Shown: positions 9,729 to 18,632, counted from the stretch's first letter. The stretch is DNA of 64,000 nucleotides from DATFDN01 sp963767645 (GCA_963767645.1 CAVYEW010000014.1:62001-126000); one strand, 5' to 3'. Notes: a model not told the origin generated them from the letters alone. Translations and numbers: made by a program.

Positions 9729-10157
9729 ATGCGCTTCATGATCATCCGCCGCGCCGACGCCAGCACCGAAGCTGGCATTATGCCGAGCGAGGCGATGCTC
9801 TCCGCCATGGGCACCTACAACCAGGCGATGATCGACGCGGGCATCTTCCGGGCCGGCGAAGGCCTCCGTCCGAGCGCCAAGGGCGCACGCATCCGCTTCT
9901 CCGGCGGTGTGCCGACGGTGATCGACGGTCCCTTCGCCGAGACCAAGGAGGTCATCGCCGGCTTCACGATGATCGAGGTGGCCTCACGCGCCGAGGCGTT
10001 GGATTGGGTGAGGCGCTGGCCCGAGGCGGATGTCGAGCTCGAATTGCGCCAGGTTTTCGAGCTATCGGACTTCGCTATCGACTCCGCCGAGATGCCGGAC
10101 GGCTGGCGGGCCAACGAGCAGGCGTTCCGTGACCATGCCGGCAGCCGGCCGGCCTGA
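9729..10157 (+). CDS. YciI-like DGPF-domain protein
   Basis: A 142-residue single-domain protein of the YCII-related/DGPF family, a small ferredoxin-like alpha/beta fold. The defining motif DGPFAETKE is at about residues 60-68, and the N-terminus is the usual short beta strand MRFMIIRR. Members are the habitual partners of ECF42 sigma factors; their biochemical role is not settled. It is followed 13 bases later by a second DGPF gene and then the sigma factor. A candidate ECF promoter lies 55 bases upstream. No catalytic activity can be assigned from the sequence. Confidence 0.9.
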   Translation: MRFMIIRRADASTEAGIMPSEAMLSAMGTYNQAMIDAGIFRAGEGLRPSAKGARIRFSGGVPTVIDGPFAETKEVIAGFTMIEVASRAEALDWVRRWPEADVELELRQVFELSDFAIDSAEMPDGWRANEQAFRDHAGSRPA

Positions 10158-10170
10158 GAGGGGTGCGCCG

Positions 10171-10542
10171 ATGCTCTACGCAATACTCTGTTATAACGAC
10201 GAAGCCGCCGTTGGAGCCTGGACCCAGGAGGAGGATGAGGCCTGCATGGCCCGTCTCGCGGTCGTGCAGGATGGTCTGGCCCGCGCTGGCCGGCTCGGGC
10301 CCGTAGCGCGCCTTCTGCCGACGACCGCGGCCACGACGCTCCGCAAAGGGCGTGAGGACCTGGTGCTCGACGGCCCGTTCGCCGAGACGAAGGAACAGCT
10401 GCTCGGCTTCTATGTCGTCGAATGCGAGACGCTCGACGCCGCCCTGGAGACCGCGCGCGACCTGGCGCGCGCGAACCCAGGGACGGGCTGCTATGAACTG
10501 CGTCCCGTCGCCTTCTTTCGCCCAGACAGCCGGGTGCCGTGA
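10171..10542 (+). CDS. YciI-like DGPF-domain protein (second copy)
   Basis: A 123-residue paralogue of the preceding protein, with MLYAILCYND at the N-terminus and DGPFAETKEQLLGF in the middle. ATG 10171 is chosen over upstream in-frame codons because the family fold begins there and a purine-rich ribosome site (GAGAGGGG) precedes it. It also starts after the stop of the first DGPF gene. Its stop overlaps the GTG start of the sigma factor by four bases (GTGA), so sigma factor and DGPF protein are made together. The pairing is the hallmark of the ECF42 group. Confidence 0.9.
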   Translation: MLYAILCYNDEAAVGAWTQEEDEACMARLAVVQDGLARAGRLGPVARLLPTTAATTLRKGREDLVLDGPFAETKEQLLGFYVVECETLDAALETARDLARANPGTGCYELRPVAFFRPDSRVP

Positions 10543-11840
10543 CCGATCCGGCCTGGATCGGCGCGGCACTGAAGGCGGCACGACCCCAGGCGCTCGGCGC
10601 ATTGCTTCGCCGCTTCCGTGACCTGGACACGGCGGAGGAGGCCTTCCAGGAAGCCTGTCTGCGGGCGCTGAAGAGCTGGCCGCTGAACGGGCCGCCGCGC
10701 GATCCCGCCGCCTGGCTGATCATGGTGGGGCGCAATGCCGCCGTCGATCGTGCCCGCCGCGTCCGGCGGGAGACGTCGCTGCCCGAAGAGGCGGTGCTCT
10801 CGGACCTCGACGATACCGAAACACCGCTGTTGGAGCGGCTGGACGGCTCGGATTACCGCGACGACGTGCTGCGGCTGCTGTTCGTCTGCTGCCACCCGGA
10901 CCTGCCCGCGACCCAGCAGATCGCGCTCGCGTTGCGCATTGTCTCCGGGTTGTCCGTCCGCCAGATCGCCCGGGCGTTCCTGGTGAGCGAAGCCGCGATG
11001 GAGCAGCGGATCACCCGCGCCAAGGCTGGTGTCTCGAAAGGCGACGTGCCCTTCGGAGCTCCCGGCGCCCCCGAACGCGCCGAGCGGCTCGCCGCGGTAG
11101 CGGCCATGCTCTACCTGCTGTTCAACGAAGGCTACTCGGCCCTGGGCGGCGCTGCCGACCTCCGCGGCCCGCTCTGCGGCGAAGCCGTCCGTCTCACCCG
11201 CCTGCTGCTGCGCCTGTTCCCGGCCGAGCCGGAGATCATGGGCCTGCTGGCGCTAATGCTCCTGCAGCACGCACGCGCCGCCGCGCGCTTCGACCCGGAG
11301 GGCGAGGTGATCCTGCTGGAGGAGCAGGACCGCGCGAAATGGGACCGCCGCGCGATCGCCGAGGGCTTGGCGCTGATCGACAAGGCGCTCCGGCACCGCC
11401 AGCCCGGTGCCTTCCAGATCCAGGCGGCAGTCGCGGGGCTGCATGCCCGCGCCGAGACTCCGCAGGACACGGACTGGGCGCAAATCGACCGGCTCTATGC
11501 GGCGCTGGAGATCGTGCAGCCATCACCCGTGGTGCGCCTCAATCGCGCGGTGGCGGTCGCCAAGGTCCAGGGACCGGCTGAGGCGCTGAGAATGATCGAG
11601 CCGCTCGCGCCGCGGCTCTCGTCCTACTATCCGTATCATGGCGCTCGCGGCGCCTTCCTGTTGCAGATCGGACGCCGTGACGAGGCGCGCATCGCCTTCG
11701 ACCAGGCAATCGCGCTCGCCGGCAGCGCGGCCGAAGCCGGGCATATCCGGCGTCACCTTGACCGCCTCATGCGCGACAGCGAGCGGGCAGAGGAAAATCT
11801 GCGCGCCGATGTCGGAGACCAGTCCGTCCAAGCGTCCTAG
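10539..11840 (+). CDS. ECF42-type RNA polymerase sigma factor with helical C-terminal extension
   Basis: A 433-residue protein, much longer than a plain ECF sigma factor (about 170-200). Region 2 is near residues 20-75 (LDTAEEAFQEACLRALKSW, then DRARR). Region 4 is near 115-160 (LALRIVSGLSVRQIARAFLVSE, a helix-turn-helix). The remaining 270 residues form a DUF6596/TPR-like extension starting AMLYLLFNEGYSA. In ECF41 and ECF42 groups the C-terminal extension tunes sigma activity and replaces a dedicated anti-sigma factor. No anti-sigma gene is adjacent here. Translationally coupled to the DGPF gene. The stimulus is unknown; the downstream DUF899, hydrolase, VOC and DUF1697 genes may be the regulon. 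Confidence 0.92.
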   Translation: MTDPAWIGAALKAARPQALGALLRRFRDLDTAEEAFQEACLRALKSWPLNGPPRDPAAWLIMVGRNAAVDRARRVRRETSLPEEAVLSDLDDTETPLLERLDGSDYRDDVLRLLFVCCHPDLPATQQIALALRIVSGLSVRQIARAFLVSEAAMEQRITRAKAGVSKGDVPFGAPGAPERAERLAAVAAMLYLLFNEGYSALGGAADLRGPLCGEAVRLTRLLLRLFPAEPEIMGLLALMLLQHARAAARFDPEGEVILLEEQDRAKWDRRAIAEGLALIDKALRHRQPGAFQIQAAVAGLHARAETPQDTDWAQIDRLYAALEIVQPSPVVRLNRAVAVAKVQGPAEALRMIEPLAPRLSSYYPYHGARGAFLLQIGRRDEARIAFDQAIALAGSAAEAGHIRRHLDRLMRDSERAEENLRADVGDQSVQAS

Positions 11841-11880
11841 AAGCATCACCGCGTTAGGTCCCACCCGCCGGAGGACGAAG

Positions 11881-12660
11881 ATGCCCGCCGACATCACGCA
11901 AACCCCATCCCCGACGCAGCAACACCGGATCGTATCCCGTGCCGAGTGGCTTGCTGCCAGACGGGCGCTTCTCGCGCATGAGAAGGAGGCGACGCGGCTG
12001 CGCGACAGGATCAACGCCGAGCGTCTGGCGCTGCCCTGGGTTCGTGTGGAACAGGACTACGCATTCGACAGCCCCAACGGACGCAAAAGCCTCAGCGAGC
12101 TTTTCGACGGGCGCAGTCAGCTCCTCGTCTACCACTTCATGCTGGGGCCGGACTGGACGGCCGGGTGCCGGGGCTGCTCCTTCCTGGCTGACCATCTCGA
12201 TGGCGCGCTGCCGCACCTGCAGCACCATGACGTGAGTCTGGTCGCCGTGTCCCGTGCGCCGCTGGCCAGGATCGAAGCCTACAAAGCCCGCATGGGCTGG
12301 CGCTTTCCCTGGGTCTCATCCTTCGGCAGCAACTTCAATTTCGACTTTTACGTGTCCTTCACCGCCGAGCAGCTCGCGAAAGGCACCGTCTCATACAACT
12401 TCACGGAGATCGACGCCGCGCAGGCGCATGACGAATTGCCGGGCCTGTCCGCGTTCATCAAGGACGCGGCCGGCAATGTCTTCCACACCTACTCGTCCTA
12501 TGCGCGCGGACACGAGGAGCTGATCGGCACCCTCATGATCCTCGATCGGGCACCCAAGGGGCGCAACGAAACCACCACCATGGATTTCGTGCGCCGGCAT
12601 GACGAATATGACGACGAGCCGAGCGCGGCGGCCTGCTGCACCGGGTCGGCGCAGGGTTGA
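11881..12660 (+). CDS. DUF899 thioredoxin-fold protein
   Basis: A 259-residue DUF899 protein. Members have a thioredoxin-like fold and are of unknown function. Visible family features are the RAEWLAARRALLAHEKE start, the FDGRSQLLVYHFM strand, and GCRGCSFLADH with a CxxC-type pair at about 99-102 that could be redox active. The WRFPWVSSFGSNFNFDF block follows. The C-terminus ends with two adjacent cysteines. ATG 11881 is preceded by GGAGGACGAAG. It starts 40 bases after the sigma factor and shares the last base of its stop with the next start, so it belongs to the same transcriptional run. Confidence 0.9.
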   Translation: MPADITQTPSPTQQHRIVSRAEWLAARRALLAHEKEATRLRDRINAERLALPWVRVEQDYAFDSPNGRKSLSELFDGRSQLLVYHFMLGPDWTAGCRGCSFLADHLDGALPHLQHHDVSLVAVSRAPLARIEAYKARMGWRFPWVSSFGSNFNFDFYVSFTAEQLAKGTVSYNFTEIDAAQAHDELPGLSAFIKDAAGNVFHTYSSYARGHEELIGTLMILDRAPKGRNETTTMDFVRRHDEYDDEPSAAACCTGSAQG

Positions 12661-13874
12661 TGGCGATGCGACCGGAGAACGCGCTGCCGGCCGCCGCCGA
12701 GCCTTCTCGGTGGGAGGACATCGGTCACGCTTTGCGAGCCCATGTGGAGCGCGGCCACGTAGCCGGCGCTGTGGCGCTGGTCGCGCAAGCGGACGCGGTC
12801 CGCGTGGAGATGGCCGGCGTGCAGGACATGGCCGCCGGGACGCCGATGCGGCGGGACACCATCTTTCGCATCGCCTCGATGACCAAGCCGATCACCGCGG
12901 CGGCGGCGATGCTGCTGGTCGAGGAGGGACGGATCGCCCTGGACGACCCGGTCGAGCGATGGCTGCCCGAACTCGCCGATCGCCGCGTGCTGCGCTCGAT
13001 CGACAGCCCGATCGAGGATACCGTATCCGCGTGCCGGCCGATCACGCTGGATGACCTGCTGACCTTCCGGCTGGGCCTGGGTTTGATCATGGCGCCCCCA
13101 GGCCGCTATCCGATCCAGTCGGCGATGGCGGAACTCGGCGTCGCTCCCGGCCCCCAACAGCTGCCCTTCGGCCCTGACGAGTTCATGGCGCGCATCGGCC
13201 AGCTGCCGCTTATTCACCAGCCGGGCGAGCGCTGGATGTACCACACCGGCGCGGACATCCTGGCGGTTCTGATCGCGCGGATCGCCGGGATGCCTCTCGA
13301 GGAATTCCTGCGTGAGCGGATCTTCGCGCCGCTGTCGATGCACGACACCGGCTTCACCGTGCCGGAAAGGTCTCTGGACCGGCTCGCCACGTGCTATGCG
13401 CCGGACGACGCTGACGGGCTGACGGTCTGGGATGCGGCCGCCGACGGCCACTATACCCGTCCGCCCGCCTTCCCGAACGCATTGGTCTCGACGGCGGACG
13501 ACTACCTCGCGTTTGCTCGCATGCTGCTCAACAGCGGGCGCTACGCACGCCGGCAGATACTCGCGCGCGACTCCGTCGACCGCATGATGCGCGATCACAT
13601 CAGCCCAGAGCAGAAGGCGTCGTCGCCGTTCTCGCCCGGCTTCTGGGAGCATCACGGGTGGGGGTACGGCGGTGCCGTTGTCACCGACCGTGGCGGCGGC
13701 GCGGCAGGTCCGGGCAGTTACGGCTGGATGGGCGGGTTTGGCACCAGCTTCCTGGTCGACCCCGATGCGCAGTCAGTTATAATCATGTTGACGCAACGGC
13801 TGATGCGCAGTCCAGATGATACGGCGCTCAGCGAAGAAGTCCAATCTCTCGCTTATCAGGCCGTCCAGGCCTGA
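12660..13874 (+). CDS. Serine hydrolase of the beta-lactamase (class C-like) family
   Basis: About 404 residues. The nucleophile motif SMTK lies near residue 75 (FRIASMTKPIT), followed by the helix AAAMLLVEEGRIALDD. The YHT motif in WMYHTGADILAVLI supplies the general-base Tyr. A C-terminal GGFGTSF stretch matches the third motif of the family. No signal peptide is seen, which favours a cytoplasmic esterase or peptidase over a secreted beta-lactamase. ATG 12660 overlaps the DUF899 stop by one base (TGATG); a TTG three bases earlier is an alternative. The substrate is unknown. Confidence 0.88.
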   Translation: MAMRPENALPAAAEPSRWEDIGHALRAHVERGHVAGAVALVAQADAVRVEMAGVQDMAAGTPMRRDTIFRIASMTKPITAAAAMLLVEEGRIALDDPVERWLPELADRRVLRSIDSPIEDTVSACRPITLDDLLTFRLGLGLIMAPPGRYPIQSAMAELGVAPGPQQLPFGPDEFMARIGQLPLIHQPGERWMYHTGADILAVLIARIAGMPLEEFLRERIFAPLSMHDTGFTVPERSLDRLATCYAPDDADGLTVWDAAADGHYTRPPAFPNALVSTADDYLAFARMLLNSGRYARRQILARDSVDRMMRDHISPEQKASSPFSPGFWEHHGWGYGGAVVTDRGGGAAGPGSYGWMGGFGTSFLVDPDAQSVIIMLTQRLMRSPDDTALSEEVQSLAYQAVQA

Positions 13875-13902
13875 CATCCTTGCAGCCAAACGGAGAAGCA
13901 GA

Positions 13903-14691
13903 GTGTCCACATTCCACGGCCAGTTCGTCTGGTGCGAGCTGATGACGACCGACGCAGCGGCGGCAACTGAATTCTATCGTGCCGTGATCGGCTGGAGTGC
14001 GCGGGACGCCGGCGCGCCGCATGTGCGCTACACGATCCTCAGTGCCGGGGAAACCGGGGTGGGCGGCCTGCTGGAAATGCCGCAATCCGTCCGCGATGCC
14101 GGCGGCCGACCGGGCTGGATCGGCTACATCGCGGCCGATGACGTCGATGCCATGGCGGCGCGTGTCAAGGATGCCGGCGGCAGCGTTCACCGCGCTCCAG
14201 AGGACATCCCGGATGTCGGACGCTTTGCCGTGGTCGCTGATCCGCAGGGAGCCGTCTTCACGCTCTTCAAGCCGCTTGGCGGCGAGGAGCCGGAGCGACC
14301 GGCAGCCGGCGCCGCCCCGGGCCGCGTCGGCTGGCACGAGTTGCATGCTGCCGATCGCGAGGCAGCCTTCGCCTTCTATGCCGGGCTGTTCGGCTGGACC
14401 AAGACGGACGCGATCGACATGGGTCCGATGGGGATTTACCAGACCTTCGCGACCGGACACGAAAAGGGTAGCGCGATGGCGGGCGGCATGATGACGAAGA
14501 CCGACGCGGTTGCCCGGCCCAGCTGGCTCTACTACTTCAACGTGGACGACATAAAGGCCGCCGTGGCCCGCACGACGGAAGCTGGCGGCCGAGTTCTTAA
14601 TGGCCCTCACCAGGTTCCTGGCGGAAGCTGGATCGCCCAGTGCATGGACCCGCAAGGCGCGATGTTCGCCGTGGTCGGCCCGCATCCTTGA
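13903..14691 (+). CDS. Two-domain VOC (glyoxalase/bleomycin resistance fold) protein
   Basis: GTG 13903 is used because a ribosome site (CGGAGAA) precedes it and the first VOC domain starts there (FHGQFVWCELMTTD); the open frame extends 29 codons further back without one. Two vicinal-oxygen-chelate modules occupy about residues 4-120 and 135-260. Each has the paired FYRAVIGW / FYAGLFGW helix and a strand ending near DPQGAVFTLF or DPQGAMFAVV. Tandem VOC proteins of this sort resemble the hydroxylase CFP-30B class, but no function is assigned. It sits in the stress cassette downstream of the ECF42 sigma factor. Confidence 0.9.
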   Translation: MSTFHGQFVWCELMTTDAAAATEFYRAVIGWSARDAGAPHVRYTILSAGETGVGGLLEMPQSVRDAGGRPGWIGYIAADDVDAMAARVKDAGGSVHRAPEDIPDVGRFAVVADPQGAVFTLFKPLGGEEPERPAAGAAPGRVGWHELHAADREAAFAFYAGLFGWTKTDAIDMGPMGIYQTFATGHEKGSAMAGGMMTKTDAVARPSWLYYFNVDDIKAAVARTTEAGGRVLNGPHQVPGGSWIAQCMDPQGAMFAVVGPHP

Positions 14692-15221
14692 GCGGAGGAG
14701 CACCGCCGGTTTCGACGTTCGTCGCCCTGCTTCGCGCGGTCAATGTCGGCGGGACAGGCAAGCTCGCCATGGCCGATCTCAAGACGATGTGCGAGGCGGC
14801 CGGATTCCAGGCCGTCCGCACGTACATCGCCAGCGGCAACGTGGTTTTCAGAAGCCGGCTGGGCGAGGCGGAGGCAAAGGCTGCGCTTGAATTGCGCCTG
14901 CGGGCCTATGCCGGAAAGCCAGTGGGGATCGTCATGCGGACGGCGACCGAGATGGCAGAGGTCCTGGCGCGGAACCCTTTTCCGGATGCGCCAGCCAACC
15001 GCGTCACGGCGATCTTCCTCGACGGCGTCGTCTCCTCGGCCACCTTGGACGGAGTGACAGGCGTCGCGCCCGACGAGGCACTCCAGCTCGGGCGGCGAGA
15101 AATCTACGTCCGCTACGGTGCCGGCATGGCGAATTCAAAGCTACGCATTCCCGCGGCAAGCGCAGGCACCGCGCGCAACATGAACACCGTGGCCAAGCTC
15201 GCCGCCATGGCGGCGAGCTGA
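14688..15221 (+). CDS. DUF1697 family protein
   Basis: The core is clear: STFVALLRAVNVGGTGKLAM at the N-terminus, TYIASGNVVF, and a C-terminal MANSKLRIP block, typical of DUF1697 proteins of about 175 residues. The start is the odd point. The conserved N-terminus begins at a GTT codon (14709), eight bases after a good GGAGGAG site, and GTT is not a start codon. The nearest usable codon in frame is TTG 14688, which lies before that ribosome site. Either the third base of 14709-14711 is misread (GTG) or TTG is used. It overlaps the VOC gene end by four bases. Function unknown. Confidence 0.82.
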   Translation: MSGGAPPVSTFVALLRAVNVGGTGKLAMADLKTMCEAAGFQAVRTYIASGNVVFRSRLGEAEAKAALELRLRAYAGKPVGIVMRTATEMAEVLARNPFPDAPANRVTAIFLDGVVSSATLDGVTGVAPDEALQLGRREIYVRYGAGMANSKLRIPAASAGTARNMNTVAKLAAMAAS

Positions 15222-15343
15222 AACCCGCCCCGGCGGCTCGTCGTCATTCCCGGCGTCGCGCACACGCTCGTCCATACCGCACCGGACAGCTTGCGACCGT
15301 CACGCGCCAGTTCCTGCACGAGGCAGTTGAAACGAGCGAAACC

Positions 15344-16489
15344 TCAGCGGATGACGGGCTGTTTCTGCTTGCGAAGCCCCTGCATCACGCGCTCGTTCAG
15401 ATGCAGATGATCCCGCACCAGCTCGGGCGGAGTAAGTGCCATCCACTGGTTCAGTGACACGTCCCGAAACCGGTCGCTGGCGAACATCTCCACATAGCGC
15501 AGGGTGGTCACGCCGGTGTTCTGGATGTAGTGGCCCATCGCGAACGGCACATATCCCACGTCCCCCGGCTGGAAATCGAAGGTCCGCGCCTTGGCCTCGG
15601 CGCCGAATACCGTCATGCGTCCGGTTCCTTCAATCCAGTATTGCCACTCGTCATTGTTCGGATGCCAATGCATCTCGCGCAGGCCGCCCGGTTCGATCTC
15701 GACCAGCGCCGCGGCGATCGCGGTCGCGACGGGAAAATTCGTCGAATCGGCGATGCGCACCGTCCCGCCCGGAGTCTGCAGCGGCGTCTGCTTCAGAAGA
15801 TGGTGGCTGAAGGTCTTGGGCGCCGGTCCCTGCGGATCAGCCACCCTGTCCCGCTCCAGCGGTCCCGGTACGCTGCTCTGGAAGATGTAGCGTTCCTTCT
15901 CAGGTAGTTCGGCGAAGTCGATCGGCGCGACGGAGAAGTTCTGCGCGAGCACGCTGCGGGGCGTGTGCGCGAACCAGTCGGTGATGAGGAAGGTGCTGTC
16001 CTCCGAGAAATTGCCATCGTCGAACACGAGGAGGAATTCGCATCCCTCCTCCAGACCCTGGATGGAATGCGGGATGCCCGCCGGAAAGTACCAGAGGTCG
16101 CCAACGTCGATGTCGTCGATGAAGTTGCGCCCGTCCTCGTCGATCGCGGTGATCCGCGCCCGGCCGGCGAGCATGTAGGCCCACTCGGCTTGCTTGTGCC
16201 AGTGCAGCTCCCGCACGCCTCCGGGCGTAAGCCGCATGTTCACCCCGGCGAGCGTGGTGGCAACCGGCAACTCGCGCTGCGTCACCTCACGCGCCCATCC
16301 GCCATGCTCCACCCGGTTATGCGCCAGGGCGAACGGGAATTTCAGGTTCGGCATGTTGCCGTGGTCGGTCTCGGGCGGCCGGAGCAGATCCGGATTCTGC
16401 CGGTCGAGTTCGACGTTGCGGGGCCCGAGAACGGTCGCGCCCTTGTCGCCTTGCACGGGTTGCGGTGTCGGGTCAGCCATCTGCGTCAC
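15344..16489 (-). CDS. Bicupin, oxalate decarboxylase family
   Basis: A 381-residue protein with two cupin barrels. Each has the metal-binding pattern: GGVRELHWHKQAEWAYML at about 88-105 and GGLREMHWHPNNDEWQYWI at about 270-288. The two His plus Glu are the manganese ligands of the OxdC/OxdD family. The length and the preserved second-domain site fit oxalate decarboxylase, which converts oxalate to formate and CO2 and raises pH. A lid segment (about residues 150-180) replaces the exact Bacillus SENST lid, so substrate is not certain. No signal peptide. The gene stands alone, convergent with DUF1697. Confidence 0.85.
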   Translation of the reverse strand: MTQMADPTPQPVQGDKGATVLGPRNVELDRQNPDLLRPPETDHGNMPNLKFPFALAHNRVEHGGWAREVTQRELPVATTLAGVNMRLTPGGVRELHWHKQAEWAYMLAGRARITAIDEDGRNFIDDIDVGDLWYFPAGIPHSIQGLEEGCEFLLVFDDGNFSEDSTFLITDWFAHTPRSVLAQNFSVAPIDFAELPEKERYIFQSSVPGPLERDRVADPQGPAPKTFSHHLLKQTPLQTPGGTVRIADSTNFPVATAIAAALVEIEPGGLREMHWHPNNDEWQYWIEGTGRMTVFGAEAKARTFDFQPGDVGYVPFAMGHYIQNTGVTTLRYVEMFASDRFRDVSLNQWMALTPPELVRDHLHLNERVMQGLRKQKQPVIR

Positions 16490-16586
16490 AACGCTCGGGG
16501 AGTCGCGAGCCCTTCAGCGAGTCAAAACCTGGGGCCGATCGGCGCGTTCGCGGACCGCGCCGATCACAATTACCGGCAGGCGGCGG

Positions 16587-17504
16587 CTATTGCAGTCTCT
16601 CAGTGCTCGTGTTCGGGGCCGCAGCGCTGTCCACATGGCGCGGCAGATACAGGTTCAAGGAGGTTCCCCGCCCGAGCTCGCTGCGGATTTCGATGTGCCC
16701 CTCGGACTGCTTGGCGAAGTCATGTACTTGGCTCAGTCCCAATCCGGTGCCACGGCCTTCGCCCTTCGTCGTGAAGAACGGGTCCAGGGCGCACGCGGCG
16801 ACTTCCGGCGACATGCCGGTCCCGGTATCGGTGACGCCGATGACGACATACCCAGCCGCCGCGATCCCGTCGCCGACATCGGCGTGATCGAGCTGGAGAT
16901 TCCGGGTCTCGATGGTCAGCCGGCCGCCCTCGGGCATGGCGTCCCGGGCGTTCACGGCCAGGTTCAGGATCGCGCTCTCAAGCTGGCAAGGATCGACGCA
17001 GACATGCCAGAGCCCGGCAGCGCACACGCATTCGAGTTCGATCGCCTCCCCGAGCGTGCGGCGAAGCAGTTCGGCCATGCCGCCGATCAGGGCATTGACG
17101 TCGACAACTGCGGCGGCGAGTGGCTGCTGCCGCGCGAAGTCGAGCAGCCGGCGCGTGAGCACCGCGGCGCGCTGCCCGCCATCGATCGCATGGCCAAGAA
17201 GACGGGCAATGTCGGTGTCGCCCCGCGCCAGACGGTGTTGGGCAATCTCCAGATTGCCCATGATCGCGGTCAGCATGTTGGCGAAGTCATGCGCGATCCC
17301 GCTGGTGAGCCGCCCGAGGGCCGCCAGCTTCCGCATCTGGCACGCCTCCGCCTCGGCAGCCTCTCTCGCCCTGATTTCCGCACGCAGGTGAGCGTCCAGC
17401 TCGGCAAGCGTCCGCGTCTTCTCCGCGGCCACCGCGGTCATAGCTCTGCTGACCGACCGCAGCCTGCCGGCCGTTTGGAGGAGGCGAGCATTGGTGCGCA
17501 TCAT
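16587..17504 (-). CDS. Sensor histidine kinase without an obvious sensor domain
   Basis: 305 residues. After a short coiled N-terminus (about 1-60) comes a HisKA dimerisation helix with LGRLTSGIAHDFANML, so the phospho-accepting His is near residue 74. The HATPase domain follows (NLAVNARDAMPEGG N-box near 185, DTGTGMS G1, FFTTKGEGRGTGLGLS G2 region). It belongs to the same H-box class as hybrid kinases, but here neither PAS nor receiver domain nor membrane helix is present. It is preceded by a DUF6197 gene with a six-base gap, probably co-transcribed. No response regulator is adjacent. Confidence 0.88.
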   Translation of the reverse strand: MMRTNARLLQTAGRLRSVSRAMTAVAAEKTRTLAELDAHLRAEIRAREAAEAEACQMRKLAALGRLTSGIAHDFANMLTAIMGNLEIAQHRLARGDTDIARLLGHAIDGGQRAAVLTRRLLDFARQQPLAAAVVDVNALIGGMAELLRRTLGEAIELECVCAAGLWHVCVDPCQLESAILNLAVNARDAMPEGGRLTIETRNLQLDHADVGDGIAAAGYVVIGVTDTGTGMSPEVAACALDPFFTTKGEGRGTGLGLSQVHDFAKQSEGHIEIRSELGRGTSLNLYLPRHVDSAAAPNTSTERLQ

Positions 17505-17510
17505 GCCTCC

Positions 17511-17825
17511 TCAAGTCACGGGGTCGCGGCGTGCCTCCGACAAGCGGATAGCTTCATCGAAGGCGGCAAGGACGTCCGCATGCGTCGAAGAGTTGTTCAT
17601 CCTCTCGATGGTCGGGAACCCGCGCTGCTTCGCTACCGCCAGCAGATGAGCGACCGCAGGTTTGGTGAAGCGTTGCCCACGGCCAACCGCGCTGACGTGC
17701 AATATGGCTCCCATGGCACAGAATTTCTCATTGCGGGTCCGCAGGCGCCCTTGTACCCACGTCTCCTCTGACGAGATGAGCGCGCGGGCGGCGCAGAGAA
17801 GCTCCGGCACGGCCGCTGCTTCCAT
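17511..17825 (-). CDS. DUF6197-like small protein
   Basis: 104 residues from the Met at 17825. An upstream ATG at 17969 would add 48 residues that look unrelated to the family. The conserved pattern is visible: LLCAARALISSEETWVQG at the start, CAMGAI in the middle and THADVLAAFDEAIRLS at the end. Proteins of this group are found widely, often beside regulators, with no known function. The stop is six bases from the sensor kinase start on the same strand. Confidence 0.6.
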   Translation of the reverse strand: MEAAAVPELLCAARALISSEETWVQGRLRTRNEKFCAMGAILHVSAVGRGQRFTKPAVAHLLAVAKQRGFPTIERMNNSSTHADVLAAFDEAIRLSEARRDPVT

Positions 17826-18266
17826 GCTGCTTTGCAAGGACCTGTTCGCGAGGCCGCGTGCGATCCGGCCGTGCGGCCATATCCAGGCAAGCGCATTGGC
17901 TGCACGACGATACTTCGGGAGGCGGGAGTTCGTGGGGTTCCCGGACAAACCCGGACCATCAAAAGGCATCGGCTATCCTCCCTGGAAGGCTCGCGACGGC
18001 CACTATGGCCGATCGATGAGCCGGTTCCCTCATTCACCGCCTTGCTTGGACTGAAGCTCCGATACCGCCGAAGTTGTAGGGGTCCGAATGAAATGAGGAG
18101 GGGCGATTATCGAAAAGCTCTGTGCAAAAATGCGCAGCAGCCCGGACCCGAGGCGGTCGTTTTACGCCTGCCCCAGAGGACATACTGCATCGACCTGCGA
18201 GGCGGTCGCCAGGGATTTTCGCACCGTTGCGCATGCTACATAAACCGTTTCGCCACGGAGGAAGTC
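17826..18266. other. Non-coding stretch between divergent small genes
   Basis: No convincing gene. It contains AT-richer DNA around 18060-18130 and the 26-base element at 18110-18135 that recurs upstream of the LysR gene. It probably carries the promoter of the DUF6197/kinase pair to the left and of the small genes to the right. Confidence 0.5.
18110..18135 (+). repeat. 26-base element repeated at 20037-20062
   Basis: 21 of 26 positions match the segment just upstream of the LysR regulator, ending in the shared core TGCAAAAATG. Possible LysR operator or promoter copy. Confidence 0.45.
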
Positions 18267-18533
18267 ATGGACGAGATTGGACGAGATGCGCTCGGCCGCG
18301 TGGTTTCTGTGTGGATCAGCCTCTTGGCTGCGGCGGTCCGGTACGGCCGCGCCCTCCTCGCGCTGCTACAGAACCATGATGATCAGAGGGACGATCGCGG
18401 TGGGCGCACATGGCCTTCGGCGAGAACCACCGGTCTGGGCCTTCGACCGAGGCCCGTGCCCATTCCAGTTCGCGCCCGCGTCCATGATGCCGTCGGTCAG
18501 CCGGCGCGAGTCAGAGCGCAGTACCGCCGCTGA
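18267..18533 (+). CDS. Possible small hypothetical protein
   Basis: An 88-codon frame with ATG 18267 behind ACGGAGGAAGTC. The first 45 residues could be a membrane or amphipathic segment (VVSVWISLLAAAVRYGRALLALL); the rest is Arg/Pro-rich and less convincing. A second overlapping frame (18277-18543) is about as long. No family recognised; kept at low confidence because the ribosome site is good. Confidence 0.3.
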   Translation: MDEIGRDALGRVVSVWISLLAAAVRYGRALLALLQNHDDQRDDRGGRTWPSARTTGLGLRPRPVPIPVRARVHDAVGQPARVRAQYRR

Positions 18534-18632
18534 CACTCGCTAGACCAAACGTAGCGACGTTGCTCGCGCTACCAGGGCGAGCAATGCCGCTCCGCTTCCG
18601 CCTACTCTTTCACACTCACCAAGGAGCTTGCG

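Noticed and set aside
17662..18054. 130-codon plus-strand frame over the DUF6197 gene
   Set aside because: Opposite a frame with family residues; Arg/Pro-rich, and no ribosome site.
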